Part shown: one piece after another, positions 19,638 through 30,671 of the stretch
How the letters are laid out: every line of letters starts with the position of its first letter
How positions within the stretch are numbered: the first letter of the stretch is position 1
From: Byssothecium circinans
Taxonomy: Eukaryota; Ascomycota; Dothideomycetes; Pleosporales; Massarinaceae
DNA: 64,000 nucleotides
Reading direction: 5' to 3'
Assembly: GCA_010015675.1 (NCBI GenBank)
Contig: ML976986.1
Coordinates: forward strand, 1,171,455 to 1,235,454
Program-made: the position numbers and the translations under genes
Notes under the pieces: generated by a model
The model's input: only the letters and a program-made list of their open reading frames with translations
The model's database searches: none
Told to the model about the DNA's origin: nothing

Positions 19638-22265
19638 ATGAGAACAGCTGCCCTCGCTCTTGCCTACGCTTCAGGAAGCGTCGCTCTAGCTAAGACAGCC
19701 CTCGCCTCCCCTCTATCAACCCCTAGTGACGAAATAGCACGTACTATTACAAAGACCATTTACGATACCACTGTCCACTCCATCACCTCCAACCCCAACA
19801 TCTTTGCCCCGCGAGTCAACGCCCGCATCACTACACAGCCCCTTCGCTCTCAAGTTGAAGCTCAAGATGAGAAAACCACAGACTCTCGCGTCGCTCGAAC
19901 ACCTACACCTCGCACACCTCTTTCGAACGCATTCGCAAGCTCGAAAGACTCTGATGCAGGTGATTCACCGCTATCGGGAGATGCGCTTGCACGGAACCGC
20001 GAAACAGAAGGCTATGGCTCTAACGATCATGAACAGAAGGTTCCGCATGGCGCTAATCAAGGCGCGCCTGCTAAGTCGAAGGCCTCAAAAGAACGCAGTG
20101 ACGAAGCGCGAGGTTCAAATTCCAACGGACTTCTAGCCCTTACCACCGACTCTTCCAAGTTCCCGTCTGTCACATCGATCTCCCAATCGCTCGGCTTTGC
20201 TTCCCCTTTATCAATCCTGGCGCCGACGCCATTCACACGCTCCGCAAACGCCTCACTCCACCAACGCGATCTCCACGACGTCTTCCAAATGGCTACAGAG
20301 CAAGGCTGGTACGAACTCAACTTCGTTGTCAACGGTTACGATGCTAGATTGCCCGTCCTCGAGTCGGATGCGAAGAGCTTTTGTCAGAGGATCGCGACCG
20401 ACAAACCGAACGCAGCGCCCACATATGACAAGCCCAAGTCTACGCCTTCTCCTTCCAGTACATCGAAGAGTGAGAATGAGACGGTTAAAGAAGAGCCAAG
20501 TCAAGAGACGACGAAGAACAAGAGTCAAGAGACGACGAAGAACAAGAGTCAAGAGACGACGACGAACAAGAGTCAAGAGACGCCAACAAACAAGAGTCAA
20601 GAGACGCCAACAAACAAAAGCGAAAAGACGTCGACAAGCAAGATTGAACAGACGTCGGCAAGCAATGGTGAAGAGACGTCGATGAGCAAGGGTGAGAATA
20701 CGTTGACAAGCGAGGGTGAAGACACGCCAACAAGCCAAAGTGATGAGAAGGCCACGAGCAGCGCCCACAAAGATCCCATGCCCAGGACCAAGAAAGGCAA
20801 AGACAAGAGCAATTCAACGATCACAGACGCTCCCGAACCTACAGATGTCAAGGAGAAACACCATGCCAAGAGCACGACTGTGGCTACTGAGACGGAAACA
20901 CTCCCTTCATTCGTATTCCCGACCTCCGATGCAAAATCGACGAAAGGACCCAACGAGACGCGTAGGCCTGCTTCATCTTCTTATCCAGACGAGGACGATG
21001 ATGTGCATGCGAAAGTAGTTACAAAGAGAATTACTCGAGAAGTAAAGGATGGGAGTGAGAAGGAACCAATCCTAGCGTCGTGGTACCGAGCGCCATTTCT
21101 TTGGTTGAGTCGACGGGCTGCCGATCATACTGGCAGTACCGTGGGCAAATTGAAGGAACAGGAAGCCGTGGCGAAATTGCACGATGATGCTGACAAGACG
21201 GAACCGTCTGGACCAGGTGAAGACGATGACTCGACACCGATACCCACCTCGTCGGCAAAGTCGAAGTCGAAGTCAAAGTCAAAGAAGCACTCATCCACAA
21301 TTGCATCCTCCTCCTCCCATAACAAGACCACGAGTGAACCCAAGTCCTCCTCCGCACATTCCATGACTTCGTCGTCTAAGCCTAAGCACACATCCGGCTC
21401 TCTCCCATTCAGCGATGACGAAGAGGAGGCCAGATCATCTTCCACATCAAGCTCATCAAAGACCAAGGCAAAATCAAAGGCGAAATCAAAACACCCCTCC
21501 TCCTCCTCCACCACCACCACCACATCTTCCCCCCACGCATCCAAACCCAAGACCAAGACAAAGTCCCCCGCCGCGCACACCACCGACCCTCCCAGCCGCA
21601 AAAAACGCGAGCATGCGTCCAGCTCCTCTAAAGAAGACGACAACGATGACGAAGACGAAGACGAAGACAACGAAGAGTCCGAAACATCAACAAAGAAGCC
21701 CTCACACTCGACTTCCAAGCCCAAGTCTTCTTCTCCCCCTTCTTCTTCTTCTTCTTCTTCTTCCCATAAGAAAACATCAACCCCGTCTTCGCCGGCAGAA
21801 ACTCTTTCGAACCCCCCCACCCCAAAACCAACAGGCACAACATTCGGCCTCGACCCCACACCCTCGCACCACGCCAAACCCTCCTTCACCACCGCCCCCG
21901 CCCCCGCCGACAGCGACACCGAAACCGACACAGAAGATCCCGACTCCGAAGACCCCAACCCTACCAGCACCACCCCGTCCACCAAACCCTCCTCCTCATC
22001 CACCATATCCACTAAACCCACAGCGACCGACTCCTCCCACGCCCCCAAGGAGTCCAGCAAAGCCGAAAACAGCGCCGAAGCGCACGGCGGCAATCTGAGT
22101 CGATGGATGTGGCTCGGTGCGGCCCTGGGCTTCTTTTTCGTCCCGGGGCTGTGGGAGTTTCGGAATCATGCTTGGGGGGAGGTAGAGTGGGGGTTTGCGG
22201 ATGAGTATCTGAGGGGTGTGGGGGTGAAGAGGGTAGCTGGGTGGGAGGGAAGGGGGGATGTTTGA
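19638..22265 (+). CDS. large low-complexity Ser/Thr/Lys/Pro-rich protein with C-terminal membrane segment
   Basis: An intronless 875-codon protein of unknown function. It opens with a signal-like segment (MRTAALALAYASGSVALAKTA), followed by a moderately complex region to about residue 270. That is followed by an array of eleven 8-residue repeats of type SQETTKNK (see 20499-20762). Next comes a very long Ser/Lys/Pro/Glu-rich stretch with poly-Ser, poly-Asp/Glu and SKSKSK runs. A single hydrophobic segment near the end (MWLGAALGFFFVPGLWEF) is followed by a short tail. This suggests a type I membrane or wall-spanning surface protein, with the low-complexity part as a stalk. Because of the biased codons, other frames also stay open here (for example 21125-22093 minus), and I treat those as shadows. 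Regulation is not readable. Confidence 0.7.
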   Translation: MRTAALALAYASGSVALAKTALASPLSTPSDEIARTITKTIYDTTVHSITSNPNIFAPRVNARITTQPLRSQVEAQDEKTTDSRVARTPTPRTPLSNAFASSKDSDAGDSPLSGDALARNRETEGYGSNDHEQKVPHGANQGAPAKSKASKERSDEARGSNSNGLLALTTDSSKFPSVTSISQSLGFASPLSILAPTPFTRSANASLHQRDLHDVFQMATEQGWYELNFVVNGYDARLPVLESDAKSFCQRIATDKPNAAPTYDKPKSTPSPSSTSKSENETVKEEPSQETTKNKSQETTKNKSQETTTNKSQETPTNKSQETPTNKSEKTSTSKIEQTSASNGEETSMSKGENTLTSEGEDTPTSQSDEKATSSAHKDPMPRTKKGKDKSNSTITDAPEPTDVKEKHHAKSTTVATETETLPSFVFPTSDAKSTKGPNETRRPASSSYPDEDDDVHAKVVTKRITREVKDGSEKEPILASWYRAPFLWLSRRAADHTGSTVGKLKEQEAVAKLHDDADKTEPSGPGEDDDSTPIPTSSAKSKSKSKSKKHSSTIASSSSHNKTTSEPKSSSAHSMTSSSKPKHTSGSLPFSDDEEEARSSSTSSSSKTKAKSKAKSKHPSSSSTTTTTSSPHASKPKTKTKSPAAHTTDPPSRKKREHASSSSKEDDNDDEDEDEDNEESETSTKKPSHSTSKPKSSSPPSSSSSSSSHKKTSTPSSPAETLSNPPTPKPTGTTFGLDPTPSHHAKPSFTTAPAPADSDTETDTEDPDSEDPNPTSTTPSTKPSSSSTISTKPTATDSSHAPKESSKAENSAEAHGGNLSRWMWLGAALGFFFVPGLWEFRNHAWGEVEWGFADEYLRGVGVKRVAGWEGRGDV
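20499..20762 (+). repeat. 24-bp coding minisatellite, 11 units
   Basis: Eleven head-to-tail 24-bp units encode an 8-residue motif. The first units are nearly perfect (SQETTKNK, SQETTKNK, SQETTTNK, SQETPTNK, SQETPTNK). Later ones drift (SEKTSTSK, IEQTSASN, GEETSMSK, GENTLTSE, GEDTPTSQ, SDEKATSS). The gradient implies recent expansion at the 5' side. The period keeps the frame, so copy-number change alters stalk length without breaking the protein. Confidence 0.85.
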
Positions 22266-22569
22266 TGTATTTTTTCGTTCTTTTCTGGATTGTTGTGTTT
22301 AGAGCGCTGTTTGTTTTAGTGGGATTTTTTGCTTTGATTGTGTTTTTGGTGCGGAGAGGTGGTTGTTGACTAGAATGGGTTGGAAGGAGATGCTTTGTGT
22401 TGGGTTGATGTTGAATGTGAGTTTGGATAGTTTATGTCGGTCTATTCGGTGCAGCGCGCGTAGTAATACATATGTACAGTACAACGCCTTTGCTCTATGC
22501 AGTGGGGTATCATGAACAATAGTCTACAAATATCCTCCTCTTTCGTCTTTCCGCTCTGCTTTAATCGCC
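22266..22569. terminator. shared 3' region of convergent genes
   Basis: About 300 bp, T-rich on the plus strand, between the stops of the low-complexity protein gene (plus) and the carrier gene (minus). No individual signal claimed. Confidence 0.35.
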
Positions 22570-23836
22570 TCAGTTTAGCAGGATGTGAGCCCCTTCGTGG
22601 CTGATGATGACTTGCTCAGTGTCGAAAGCGTACTTGCGGCGCACAATCTCAAATACAATGAGCCCGGCGCTTGTACTCGGCATCTGCCGTATCGTACTGA
22701 TCCAAAAATTCCGGTAGAGATATTTTCGCCATCCTCCATAGCGCTCCGACAGCTTCTTACATTGACGGAAGGTTTCTTCGTAGGCATGGTAGTAGCGGCT
22801 CATGATGCGCGAAGGCTTGCTCTCTTGATGTGCTTGGTAGTCCAGTGCTTCTAGGCGACGATAGTGGATGTCTTGAAGCTCAGTCAGGGGGTGCTGGATG
22901 ACTTGCGACGTCACTGCGGCGGACAGTCCAGCTAGAAGCAGAAACATGGGCTCAATCAGATAGTGCGGCTTAATCACGGGTCGACCATCCACCTCATCAT
23001 GATAGAGGGCTTGCGACTCGAGAAGCGCATCGCGGGTTCGACTGCCGTAATAGCGGGTGATGTAGCTGTAGTATCCTTGGCTCTTGACTGTCTCGAAGGT
23101 GCTGAAGAAGATGGCCGCTCCCACGGAGTCTTTTACCAAGCTCAGGGAGAAGCCTGCAAAGACACCTTGCAAGCCAATAGACGGCAGTTTATGGCGTGCA
23201 AAATGCCACATTGTCTTGTACTTCCCATCTAGAATGTCAGACGTCCGGAAGCGGACCTGGAGGGCGTCGAACGGTGCAGCGACTGTAGATTGGATGGCTC
23301 CAGCAACGAGGCCTGCTGTGAAGGTCGTTGTGGGCGGTGGAGGGGGATATGTGCGTTTGGCCTGGTACGATGAGGGTACGTGCAGTTGCGACAGACTGTG
23401 GAGGTATGCCGTGTATAATACAGCTCCGATACTGTAACTATTAGCCATCATGGTTTTCGCCAGTGCTCAGACGGACGCACACAGTGTTTGCCATCAGAGG
23501 TGGCAGAACTTGATTCGGGATGAAGCTCCAACCCTCTTTCCTGACAGCATGGACGAGCACAGCTGGTGTAGTCATTCTCCACGACCACCTTGCCGTCTCT
23601 TGAACGTGTGGATTGATCGCTCTCGCATAGCCCATATAGTCGATTCTCCCCCTGAAAAAGGCTTTGACAGGCGCTCTGAAGTAAAAGGCTACCATTCGGG
23701 CGGCGACCGCGCGCATACCAGCGGCCTGAACACCCGTCGCCGTGGGTTTATTGGGCGTTGTCTTGCCATCGCTGTCGTCGGCGCGGGGAGAGGCCTGGGG
23801 ACACGGTCCAGCACGAACACTGGAGCCGGGGGTCAT
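22570..23836 (-). CDS. divergent mitochondrial carrier (SLC25-like) protein
   Basis: Predicted solute carrier of the mitochondrial inner membrane. Two exons, 23836-23481 and 23431-22570, separated by a 49-bp intron (GTGCGT...TTACAG). Splicing creates the continuous carrier block LMANTVIGAVLYTAYLHS. Total 405 residues. Carrier-type segments are AGLVAGAIQSTVAAPFDALQ, GLQGVFAGFSLSLVKDSVG and GLSAAVTSQVIQHPLTEL, consistent with repeats of the three-fold carrier structure. The signature Px(D/E)xx(K/R) is degenerate: the visible versions read PFDALQ and PLTELQ, lacking the basic last residue. That suggests a highly divergent member, and substrate prediction is not possible. The N-terminal 45 residues are Pro/Thr-rich. 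It is divergently transcribed from SPT16 across 315 bp. Confidence 0.75.
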
Positions 23837-24151
23837 CGCATATCATTGAGGTGAGAGAAGGCTGCAGACGCATCGAAGGTCTGCGTGCAGCTGAAGGTAT
23901 ACGAGAAAGTGAAGGTGGTTGCACGCGGCACTGTCACCAGTCAGTGAAGTCTGACTTTCCGCAGCCCGGAAAAGCTCAAGCTCCGCATAGCCTCGAGGCG
24001 CTGACTAAGGCAGCCCATTAACGCAGAACGCGCCCGCGTCACTTCCACTTTACTTCGCGACTTTGCTCCCTCTGCCTCGTCTCTCCACTCCACTCCCCTC
24101 ACACCCACGGCCGCAGTCAATCCCCAAAGGCCTCCTGATCGCGTCTTCATC
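23837..24151. promoter_or_regulatory. divergent promoter region (carrier / SPT16)
   Basis: 315 bp between two outward-facing genes. A CT-rich tract (about 24060-24120) directly precedes the SPT16 start, a common feature of strong fungal housekeeping promoters. Confidence 0.4.
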
Positions 24152-27100
24152 ATGTCTGACGATATCGTCATCGACAAGGCGCTCTTCCACGAGCGCCTCA
24201 CAAGCTTCGTTACCAAGTGGAAGGCAGACAAGCGCGCGAACAACGCCATCTTCCAGGGCGCCGACTCAATCGCGGCGGTGGTGGGCAAGGCGAGCGACCC
24301 GGGCAGCTACCTGAAGCCCGCAGCATTCCAGGTGAGATGGCGCAAACCGTAGAGTACACGATGGATTACGCTGATGGCGAGCAACACAGCTATGGCTTCT
24401 AGGCTACGAGTTTCCCGCGACGCTCTTCGTCATCACACCCGAGCTTTTCCAGATTGTCACAACCAAGAAAAAGGGTACGTCACTAGGCGGCAGCATCTAG
24501 GAGTGTCAAGAGGCTAACGTGGGCGGGCAGCTTCATACCTCGAGCCGTTGAAGGGCGGCAAGGTGCCCGTTGAGATTCTCGTGCGGGGCAAAGATGCAGA
24601 AGAGAACAAGAAGCAGTTCCAGAGCTGCCTGGACAACATGAAAAAGGCTGGAAAGAAGGTTGCAGTGCTTAAGAAGGAAAATGCGACCGGTGCTTTTGCT
24701 GAGGAGTGGAAAGCTGCTTTCCAGGACGCAGGCTTCAAGGAGGAGGATCAGGTTGACCTCAGCCCGATCCTGTCTCAAGCAGCCTTGTCCATCAAGGATG
24801 AGAAGGAACTCCGTACCATCAGGGACGCCTCGCGAGCTTCCAGCGCCCTCATGACCAACTACTTCGTCGAAGAGATGTCCGATATCCTCGATGGCGAAAA
24901 GAAGATCTCCCACAAAGCCTTGGCCGACAAGGTTGCGAACAAGATCGATGACCAGAAGTTCTTTGAGAAGCAGAAAATGTCCAAGAACTTTGACTACATG
25001 CAGCTCGACTGGACGCTACAGCCGACTGTCCAGAGTGGCGGGACCTACGATCTCAAGTTCAACGCCGAACCCGACGACAGCAACCTTCACGCTGGCGTTA
25101 TCGTCTCCGCGCTTGGCCTCCGCTACCACACATACGGCGCTCTGGTCGCACGAACATACATGGTCCAGCCTACGAAGAGCCAAGAAGCGACATACAAGTT
25201 CCTCCAGTCAATACACGACTTGATCATCAAGACGATCAAGGATGGCGTGACAGCCAGCGACGTCTACAATGCGGCGCTAGACTACGTCAAAAAGAAGAAG
25301 CCCGAATTGGAGAAGCACTTCCCCAAGAGCGTTGGTTACGGCATTGGCACCGAGAACAAGGATGCAACCCTACTTCTAAGCGCGAAGAACAAGCGGCAGT
25401 TAAAGGATGGCATGACACTCGTAATCACCACGAGCTTGCAGGATCTGGTAAACGACAAACCACAAGACAAGAAGAGCAAGACGTACTCGCTCATTCTGGT
25501 TGACACGGTTCGCGTTAGTGCTGCAGAATGTGCCGTCTTCACCAAAGACACACCCTCTTCTCTCGACTCGATCTCGTTCTTTTTCGACGAATCGGAGGAG
25601 GAAACTAAGCCCAAGCCGAAGAAGGAGCGCCCGGCCATTGCGCAGACAAATCTTACGAAGACTCGAACCCGTCACGAGCGGCCCACCAATCAAGATGCGG
25701 AGAAGGAAGCACAGCGACGAGAGCATCAAAAGGAGCTGCATGCGAAGAAGCAGAAAGAGGGTCTCGAGCAGTACGGCGAAGGTGCTAAGGCGCTCAATGG
25801 GACTGAAGAGAAAAAGTTCAAGCGCTTTGAGTCGTACAAGAGGGACAACCAGCTACCAACGATGCGCGATCTGGAAGTCTCAGTCGACAAGAAAAGCCTC
25901 ACAGTCATCTTGCCTATTATGGGACGCCCCGTACCTTTCCATATTCACACCATCAAGAACGCATCACACACACCAGAGGCCGACTTTACCTCACTACGTA
26001 TCAACTTCCTTTCTCCGGGTCAAGGTGTGGGCAAGAAAGATGACCAGTCACCGTTTGAAGACCCCAACGCGCACTTCATTCGTAGTTTGACCTTTCGTTC
26101 ACACGATGTTGACCGCATCGAGCGCATCACCAAAGACATCACTGAGCTGAAAAAAGACGTTGTTCGACGCGAGCAGGAGAAGAAGCAATTGGAGGATGTC
26201 GTGGAACAAGACAAGCTCGTGCCCGTCAAGAGTAAGCTCATCTGCTACAATTTTACAATGCAGCTCAAAGCTAACAACCATAGGCCGAAAACCGTTTGCA
26301 CTTGACCTCATCTTTCTGCGACCTGCACTTGACGGCAAGCGAATCCCTGGTAATGTCGAGATTCACCAGAATGGTCTGCGCTATGTGCACGGCGCTGGCG
26401 GTGTCAAGGTCGATATCCTCTTCAGCAACATGAAGCACCTATTCTTCCAGCCCTCGCAACACGAACTTATCGTCATCATCCACGTCCACCTCAAGAACCC
26501 CATCATGCTTGGCAAGAAGAAGACCAAGGATGTTCAGTTTGTCCGTGAAGCTACCGATATGGCTTTCGATGAGACGGGCAACCGAAAACGCCGTCACAAG
26601 TTCGGCGACGAGGAAGAGTTCGAGCAAGAGCAAGAAGAACGAAGGCGTCGTGCAGCTCTCGACAAGGAGTTCAAGAACTTTGCCGAAAAGATCGCAGATG
26701 CTGCCCGCAACGAGAACGTCAGCGTCGACATCCCCTACCGTGAGCTCGGCTTCAACGGTGTGCCTTCGCGATCCTCCGTTCTTGTCTGCCCGACCACCGA
26801 CTGCCTAGTTCAACTCACCGAGCCGCCCTTCACCTGCATCACTCTCGCCGAAATCGAAATCGTGCATCTCGAACGTGTGCAGTTCGGACTCCGCAATTTC
26901 GACATGGTCATTGTGTTCAAGGACTTTAATCGTCCGCCTGTCCACATCAATACCATCCCTGTCGAATGTCTCGACCCCGTGAAAGACTGGCTCGATTCCG
27001 TCGACATTCCCTTCACCGAAGGCCCTCTCAACTTGCAGTGGGCGACCATCATGAAGACGGTCACCTCCGATCCCCATCAGTTCTTTGCCGATGGTGGATG

Positions 27101-27377
27101 GAATTTCCTCTCTACGGAGTCGGATGACGAGGGCGGTGAGGAGGAAGAAGAAGAGTCTGCATTCGAGGTTAGCGAGAGCGAACTCGCCATCTCTGACGAG
27201 AGCTCTGAAGAGGGCAGCGACTTTGATGAGAACGCTTCCGAAGAAATGAGTGACGAAGGTTCAGAGGACGAATTCTCCGAGGGAGAAGACTGGGATGTGC
27301 TGGAGAAGAAGGCTGCACGCAAGGATCGCGAGGGCGGTCTGAATGAGGAGGAGAAGCCGAAGAAGAGGAAGAGGTGA
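24152..27377 (+). CDS. SPT16: FACT complex subunit Spt16
   Basis: Histone H2A-H2B/H3-H4 chaperone subunit of FACT, acting in the nucleus in transcription, replication and nucleosome reassembly with Pob3. Four exons: 24152-24331, 24390-24474, 24531-26231, 26284-27377, giving 1019 residues, close to the usual length of about 1030. Introns are 58, 56 and 52 bp. Visible parts: N-terminal aminopeptidase-like (creatinase-fold, inactive) domain starting [31 protein letters not shown]; the dimerisation/middle region around [19 protein letters not shown] and [18 protein letters not shown]; and the tandem PH-like middle domain with [19 protein letters not shown] and [21 protein letters not shown] strongly acidic C-terminus of about 90 residues ([13 protein letters not shown]) ends with a basic KKRKR nuclear signal. 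The model looks intact. Confidence 0.97.
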
Positions 27378-29373
27378 ACGGCGAGTAGATGATGTGTGGT
27401 AATCACTCGATTTAATGGTTTTGATTTTCGGATCATGGACCAGCGTGGCTGGCTGCTCCTTCTCCGCTCGCTCGCTTGATTGATTGGGAGAGGCATCTAC
27501 GGCTAGGGCGGGGGGTTGGGGTTAGGGTTTGGGGTTTCGACTATGCTTTGGGCTTTTCTTTCCATCCATGTAAAAGTAAAATTGCCAGGTCTTCTCTTGC
27601 GCTGGGCTCGGCGGGACGATCGTGTATCGATTTCTTCAGGTATCAGAGGGGCATTAAACAACCTTTAATGGAGCCGAGATGGACGGCGCTTTGTCCATTA
27701 AACCGCTAGACTTGATCTCCCTGGCTAATGCTCGCTGAGTAGCTAATCCCAGTACGGGCTGGAGGATTGCTCCACATCCAGCCATGACTACTGGAGTTGT
27801 GAGAAGGCACGCTCGGTCTGTTCAAATGCATGTGTATATGATAAAAAGAAATGTCAATAGCTCAATCTTGGTTGTAGTGCATGGTGAATCCTAGAAGCGT
27901 TGTAGTGTGGGTGAGGTTTGTTACTTGTACCTAGGTGTATGTACTGCACTGTACATGCCCCCCCCCCGCTCCCCGTGGCGAGACCCTGATCTACAGGCAC
28001 CCATTATAACAGGGTCCTGATCATAAGCAAGCTCTATGAAATCACGCGTGAGGTCGTCCCCTCAAGCTATTGCGCTACACTGTGCCTGGCACTCTAGCCA
28101 AACGATGTGTCGTAAAGGAGGAATATTTGTATGCCTCACTACAAGTACGTACTGTACAAGCGACATGTCAAAACGAAAATGAAATTCGTAAGTCCTCCAA
28201 GATACTTGCACACAGCCACAGATAACTTAGTTGCTCTTCCCGGCGGCAGACGAGTGTGAGGTCGCTAGGTTTTCTGGAACGCTGTAAGTCTGCCATGCTT
28301 CGGGTCTTCGTACCGCAATCATGAATAGGATCCAGTTATTAGACGCCTGATTTGCTTACCTACTTGTACAGTACACGCAGCTTTACCCCAATATACGATG
28401 CATGGTACCCCACACTTACCGTAGAATCTCAAGTACATGCACTACGCCGTCGGTTGCCTGAATTTTGGGAGTCGGACGACTTCGGAGCTTACAGGCTAGT
28501 ATACGCAGACGTCACACGAGACAGAGTTTCGAACCGAGAAGGCGAATACCGTAGAATCTTAAGTATATGCACTACGCCGCAGAGTAGAACAGGACTTGAC
28601 CATCTCGGACCTGGGTTTAGGTTATTCGTTTGTCTATTAAGATTTCTGCGCTGTGGTACCTTCAGGTGGCAAGTCTTCCTCGGAAGCTCAATACGTAGAA
28701 TTCGTGAGCTTGGGTCTAGTAATTCGCGACAGCAAAACTTCTAGTCAGTGTTATATAGGATGCTGACCATACCATCCTGTAGATCGCGTGGGGTAACCCA
28801 ACGGGATGATGAGTAGATCCAAGCTCTGATTATTCATTCACATGGTAAGGGGTAAACCTACGTTCACAAAACTTAACAAAAGTTGAGCAGTGGTTTGGGT
28901 GCCAAGGTGTGGAGAGGAGAACCGTGGTATTGGAAACGAGGGCTTATGCGGCAAAGGGCAACGCAGTCAGCTTACATGTTTAGGACAGTCTGCTCTGATG
29001 GCCTGCAGACTCCCGTACCTCGCCATACTGGCATGGCAGAGATAAGTGATATGATTACGGACGAGAATGTACGGGCTGAACAGCCAGCCCATTCCTTTAT
29101 CACTGGATCTGGTGCATTTTGAAGCTGTGTCCTTTGCGCCTAACATTTCGCTCTTTCTCTTGTGCCCTGTGCAGCTGATTGTTTCTATATCTTTCTTAAC
29201 CGCCTTTGTCAACATTAAGAGTCCCTTAACCCGTTCACTGCGCTCTCCGCCTTTCCAGAATATCAGCAGTCAAGATCCTAGAAGTGTTTCAAAGTTTGGT
29301 AATTGTTGTAAATTCGCCGTTAAACCCAGCAAAGACCTTTACCTAAACCTACTAGTCTACCAAAACAACTACG
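27378..29373. other. 2-kb intergenic stretch with short repeats
   Basis: No gene recognised. It contains a G/T-rich patch with two telomere-like GGGTTAGGGTTT steps (27510-27535), an 11-base C run (about 27959-27969), and a 33-bp direct repeat at 28417-28449 and 28547-28579. It also has a 12-bp motif GTACTGTACAAG at 28149-28160 that recurs inverted at about 28363-28374. The right end must include the promoter of the SDR gene. Confidence 0.5.
28417..28579. repeat. pair of 33-bp direct repeats
   Basis: Copies at 28417-28449 and 28547-28579, 130 bp apart. Both begin TACCGTAGAATCT and end GCACTACGCCG. They differ at two positions, both C in the first and T in the second copy, which is the direction expected from cytosine deamination or RIP. 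Confidence 0.7.
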
Positions 29374-30356
29374 ATGCCGGACCTTGATTTCAATCCAAAC
29401 AAAGCAATCCCCGACTTGTCTGGCAAGGTTATTCTGATCACCGGAGGTAAGGCGATTCCCGCTTCGGTCCTCGCCCGAGACAGGAGATATGGCTAACGTC
29501 ACATACTGTAGGCACTGCAGGCGTGGGCAGCGGTTCCGTTCTCGAATTGGCAAAGCACAACCCCGCTCACATTTTGTTCACCGGTCGTAACGCAAGCGCC
29601 GCGGAAGCCGTCATTGCGCGCGCGCCAGAGGGCGTCAAGCTGACGTTTGTGGCATGCGACACAGCCAGTAACGCCTCAGTGGCTTCAGCGGCGGCAAGCA
29701 TCCTGGCAACCGCTGCGGACCGCCTCGACGTGCTCGTCTGCTGCGCCGGTATCATGGCCAAGCCTGCCGGCCTCAGTAAAGACGGCTATGAGATCCATTT
29801 CGCCACCAATCAGCTCGGACATTCCCTCCTTGTCCGAAAGCTACTTCCGCTTCTGGAGAAGACGGCGGCCTTACCAGGCACCGATGCGCGAATCATCATG
29901 GTCACCAGCCTTGCCTGGAAGGGCACACCGTCTGGTGGCATCCAATTTGACAAGCTGCGAAGCGAGCAAGACTTACCAGTTCTTGGGCCGTGGTTACGCT
30001 ACGGCCAAAGCAAATTGGCGAACATGCTGTATGCACGAGAACTAGCTGAGAGATTCCCCAGCATTATCTCCTTGTCTATCCATCCGGGTGTGGTCAAGAC
30101 TGCGCTGGTGACGGCCCTCACTTGGAGCCAGAGGATGATGGTCTACATACCGAATATAGGGAAGATGCTCACGCCTGAGCAGGGGACGTACAACTTACTG
30201 TGGGCTATTACAGCGAAGAAGGACACTGTCAGGAGCGGTGCATTCTACGTCCCCGTGGGTCGGCTGGCAAGTGACAAGACAAGTGATAGCGAGAATCCAG
30301 AGCTGCCAAAGAAGCTCTGGGAGTGGACCGAGGCCGAGCTTGCCCAGTATCTTTAG
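29374..30356 (+). CDS. short-chain dehydrogenase/reductase (retinol-dehydrogenase-like)
   Basis: NAD(P)-dependent oxidoreductase of the classical SDR fold. Two exons, 29374-29446 and 29512-30356; the 65-bp intron (GTAAGG...TGTAG) interrupts the cofactor motif. Splicing restores ILITGGTAGVGSGSVLELA, the TGxxxGxG glycine motif. Total 305 residues. Other family features are LVCCAGIMAKPAG (NAG-equivalent), the active-site Ser in MVTSLAWKG and the catalytic YxxxK in RYGQSKLANMLYA, followed by SIHPGVVKT. These match the fungal retinol/WW-domain-oxidoreductase-like SDRs. No signal peptide, so probably cytosolic. It converges with the neighbouring P450 gene (about 315 bp apart), and the two could act in one pathway; that link is inference. 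Confidence 0.88.
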
Positions 30357-30671
30357 GGAGCTGAGGGGCTATGATACCAATATGATGTGGGTGGTATACA
30401 GCGTAGACATCTGTCCGGGGGTTGTGCTTCTGAGTCGCCACGATATCACTGCAGACGAGGTAAGGTTGTCTAGCCAACAGACGGCTTGCTGGTTCCACAA
30501 AAGGCTCTTATATAGAATCGTCACAGGAGAATCAGAATATATCTATCTGGTTTTGCAACGTTTCCGATTTCCAAGTTGTGGTTATGCATTAGTGCTATCA
30601 CAGCTCCTACTAGATTCACGCACATTGAGGAATTTGCACGTCTATTCTTCCTGTACTATCTTGGATAGACA
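30357..30671. terminator. shared 3' region of convergent SDR and P450 genes
   Basis: About 315 bp between the SDR stop (plus) and the P450 C-terminal end (minus). No element recognised. Confidence 0.3.

Noticed and set aside
20253..20768. Leu/Arg-repeat open frame opposite the 24-bp minisatellite
   Set aside because: It is the antisense reading of the repeat array; the sense frame has a signal peptide and a continuous 875-codon frame.
21125..22093. 322-codon minus-strand open frame, and a 227-codon frame on the other plus frame (21415-22098)
   Set aside because: Both are shadows of the Ser/Lys/Pro-rich low-complexity region of the plus-strand gene; composition is simple repeats with no domain.
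27510..27535. Telomere-like GGGTTAGGGTTT patch
   Set aside because: Only about two imperfect units in G/T-rich sequence downstream of SPT16; too short to call an interstitial telomere.
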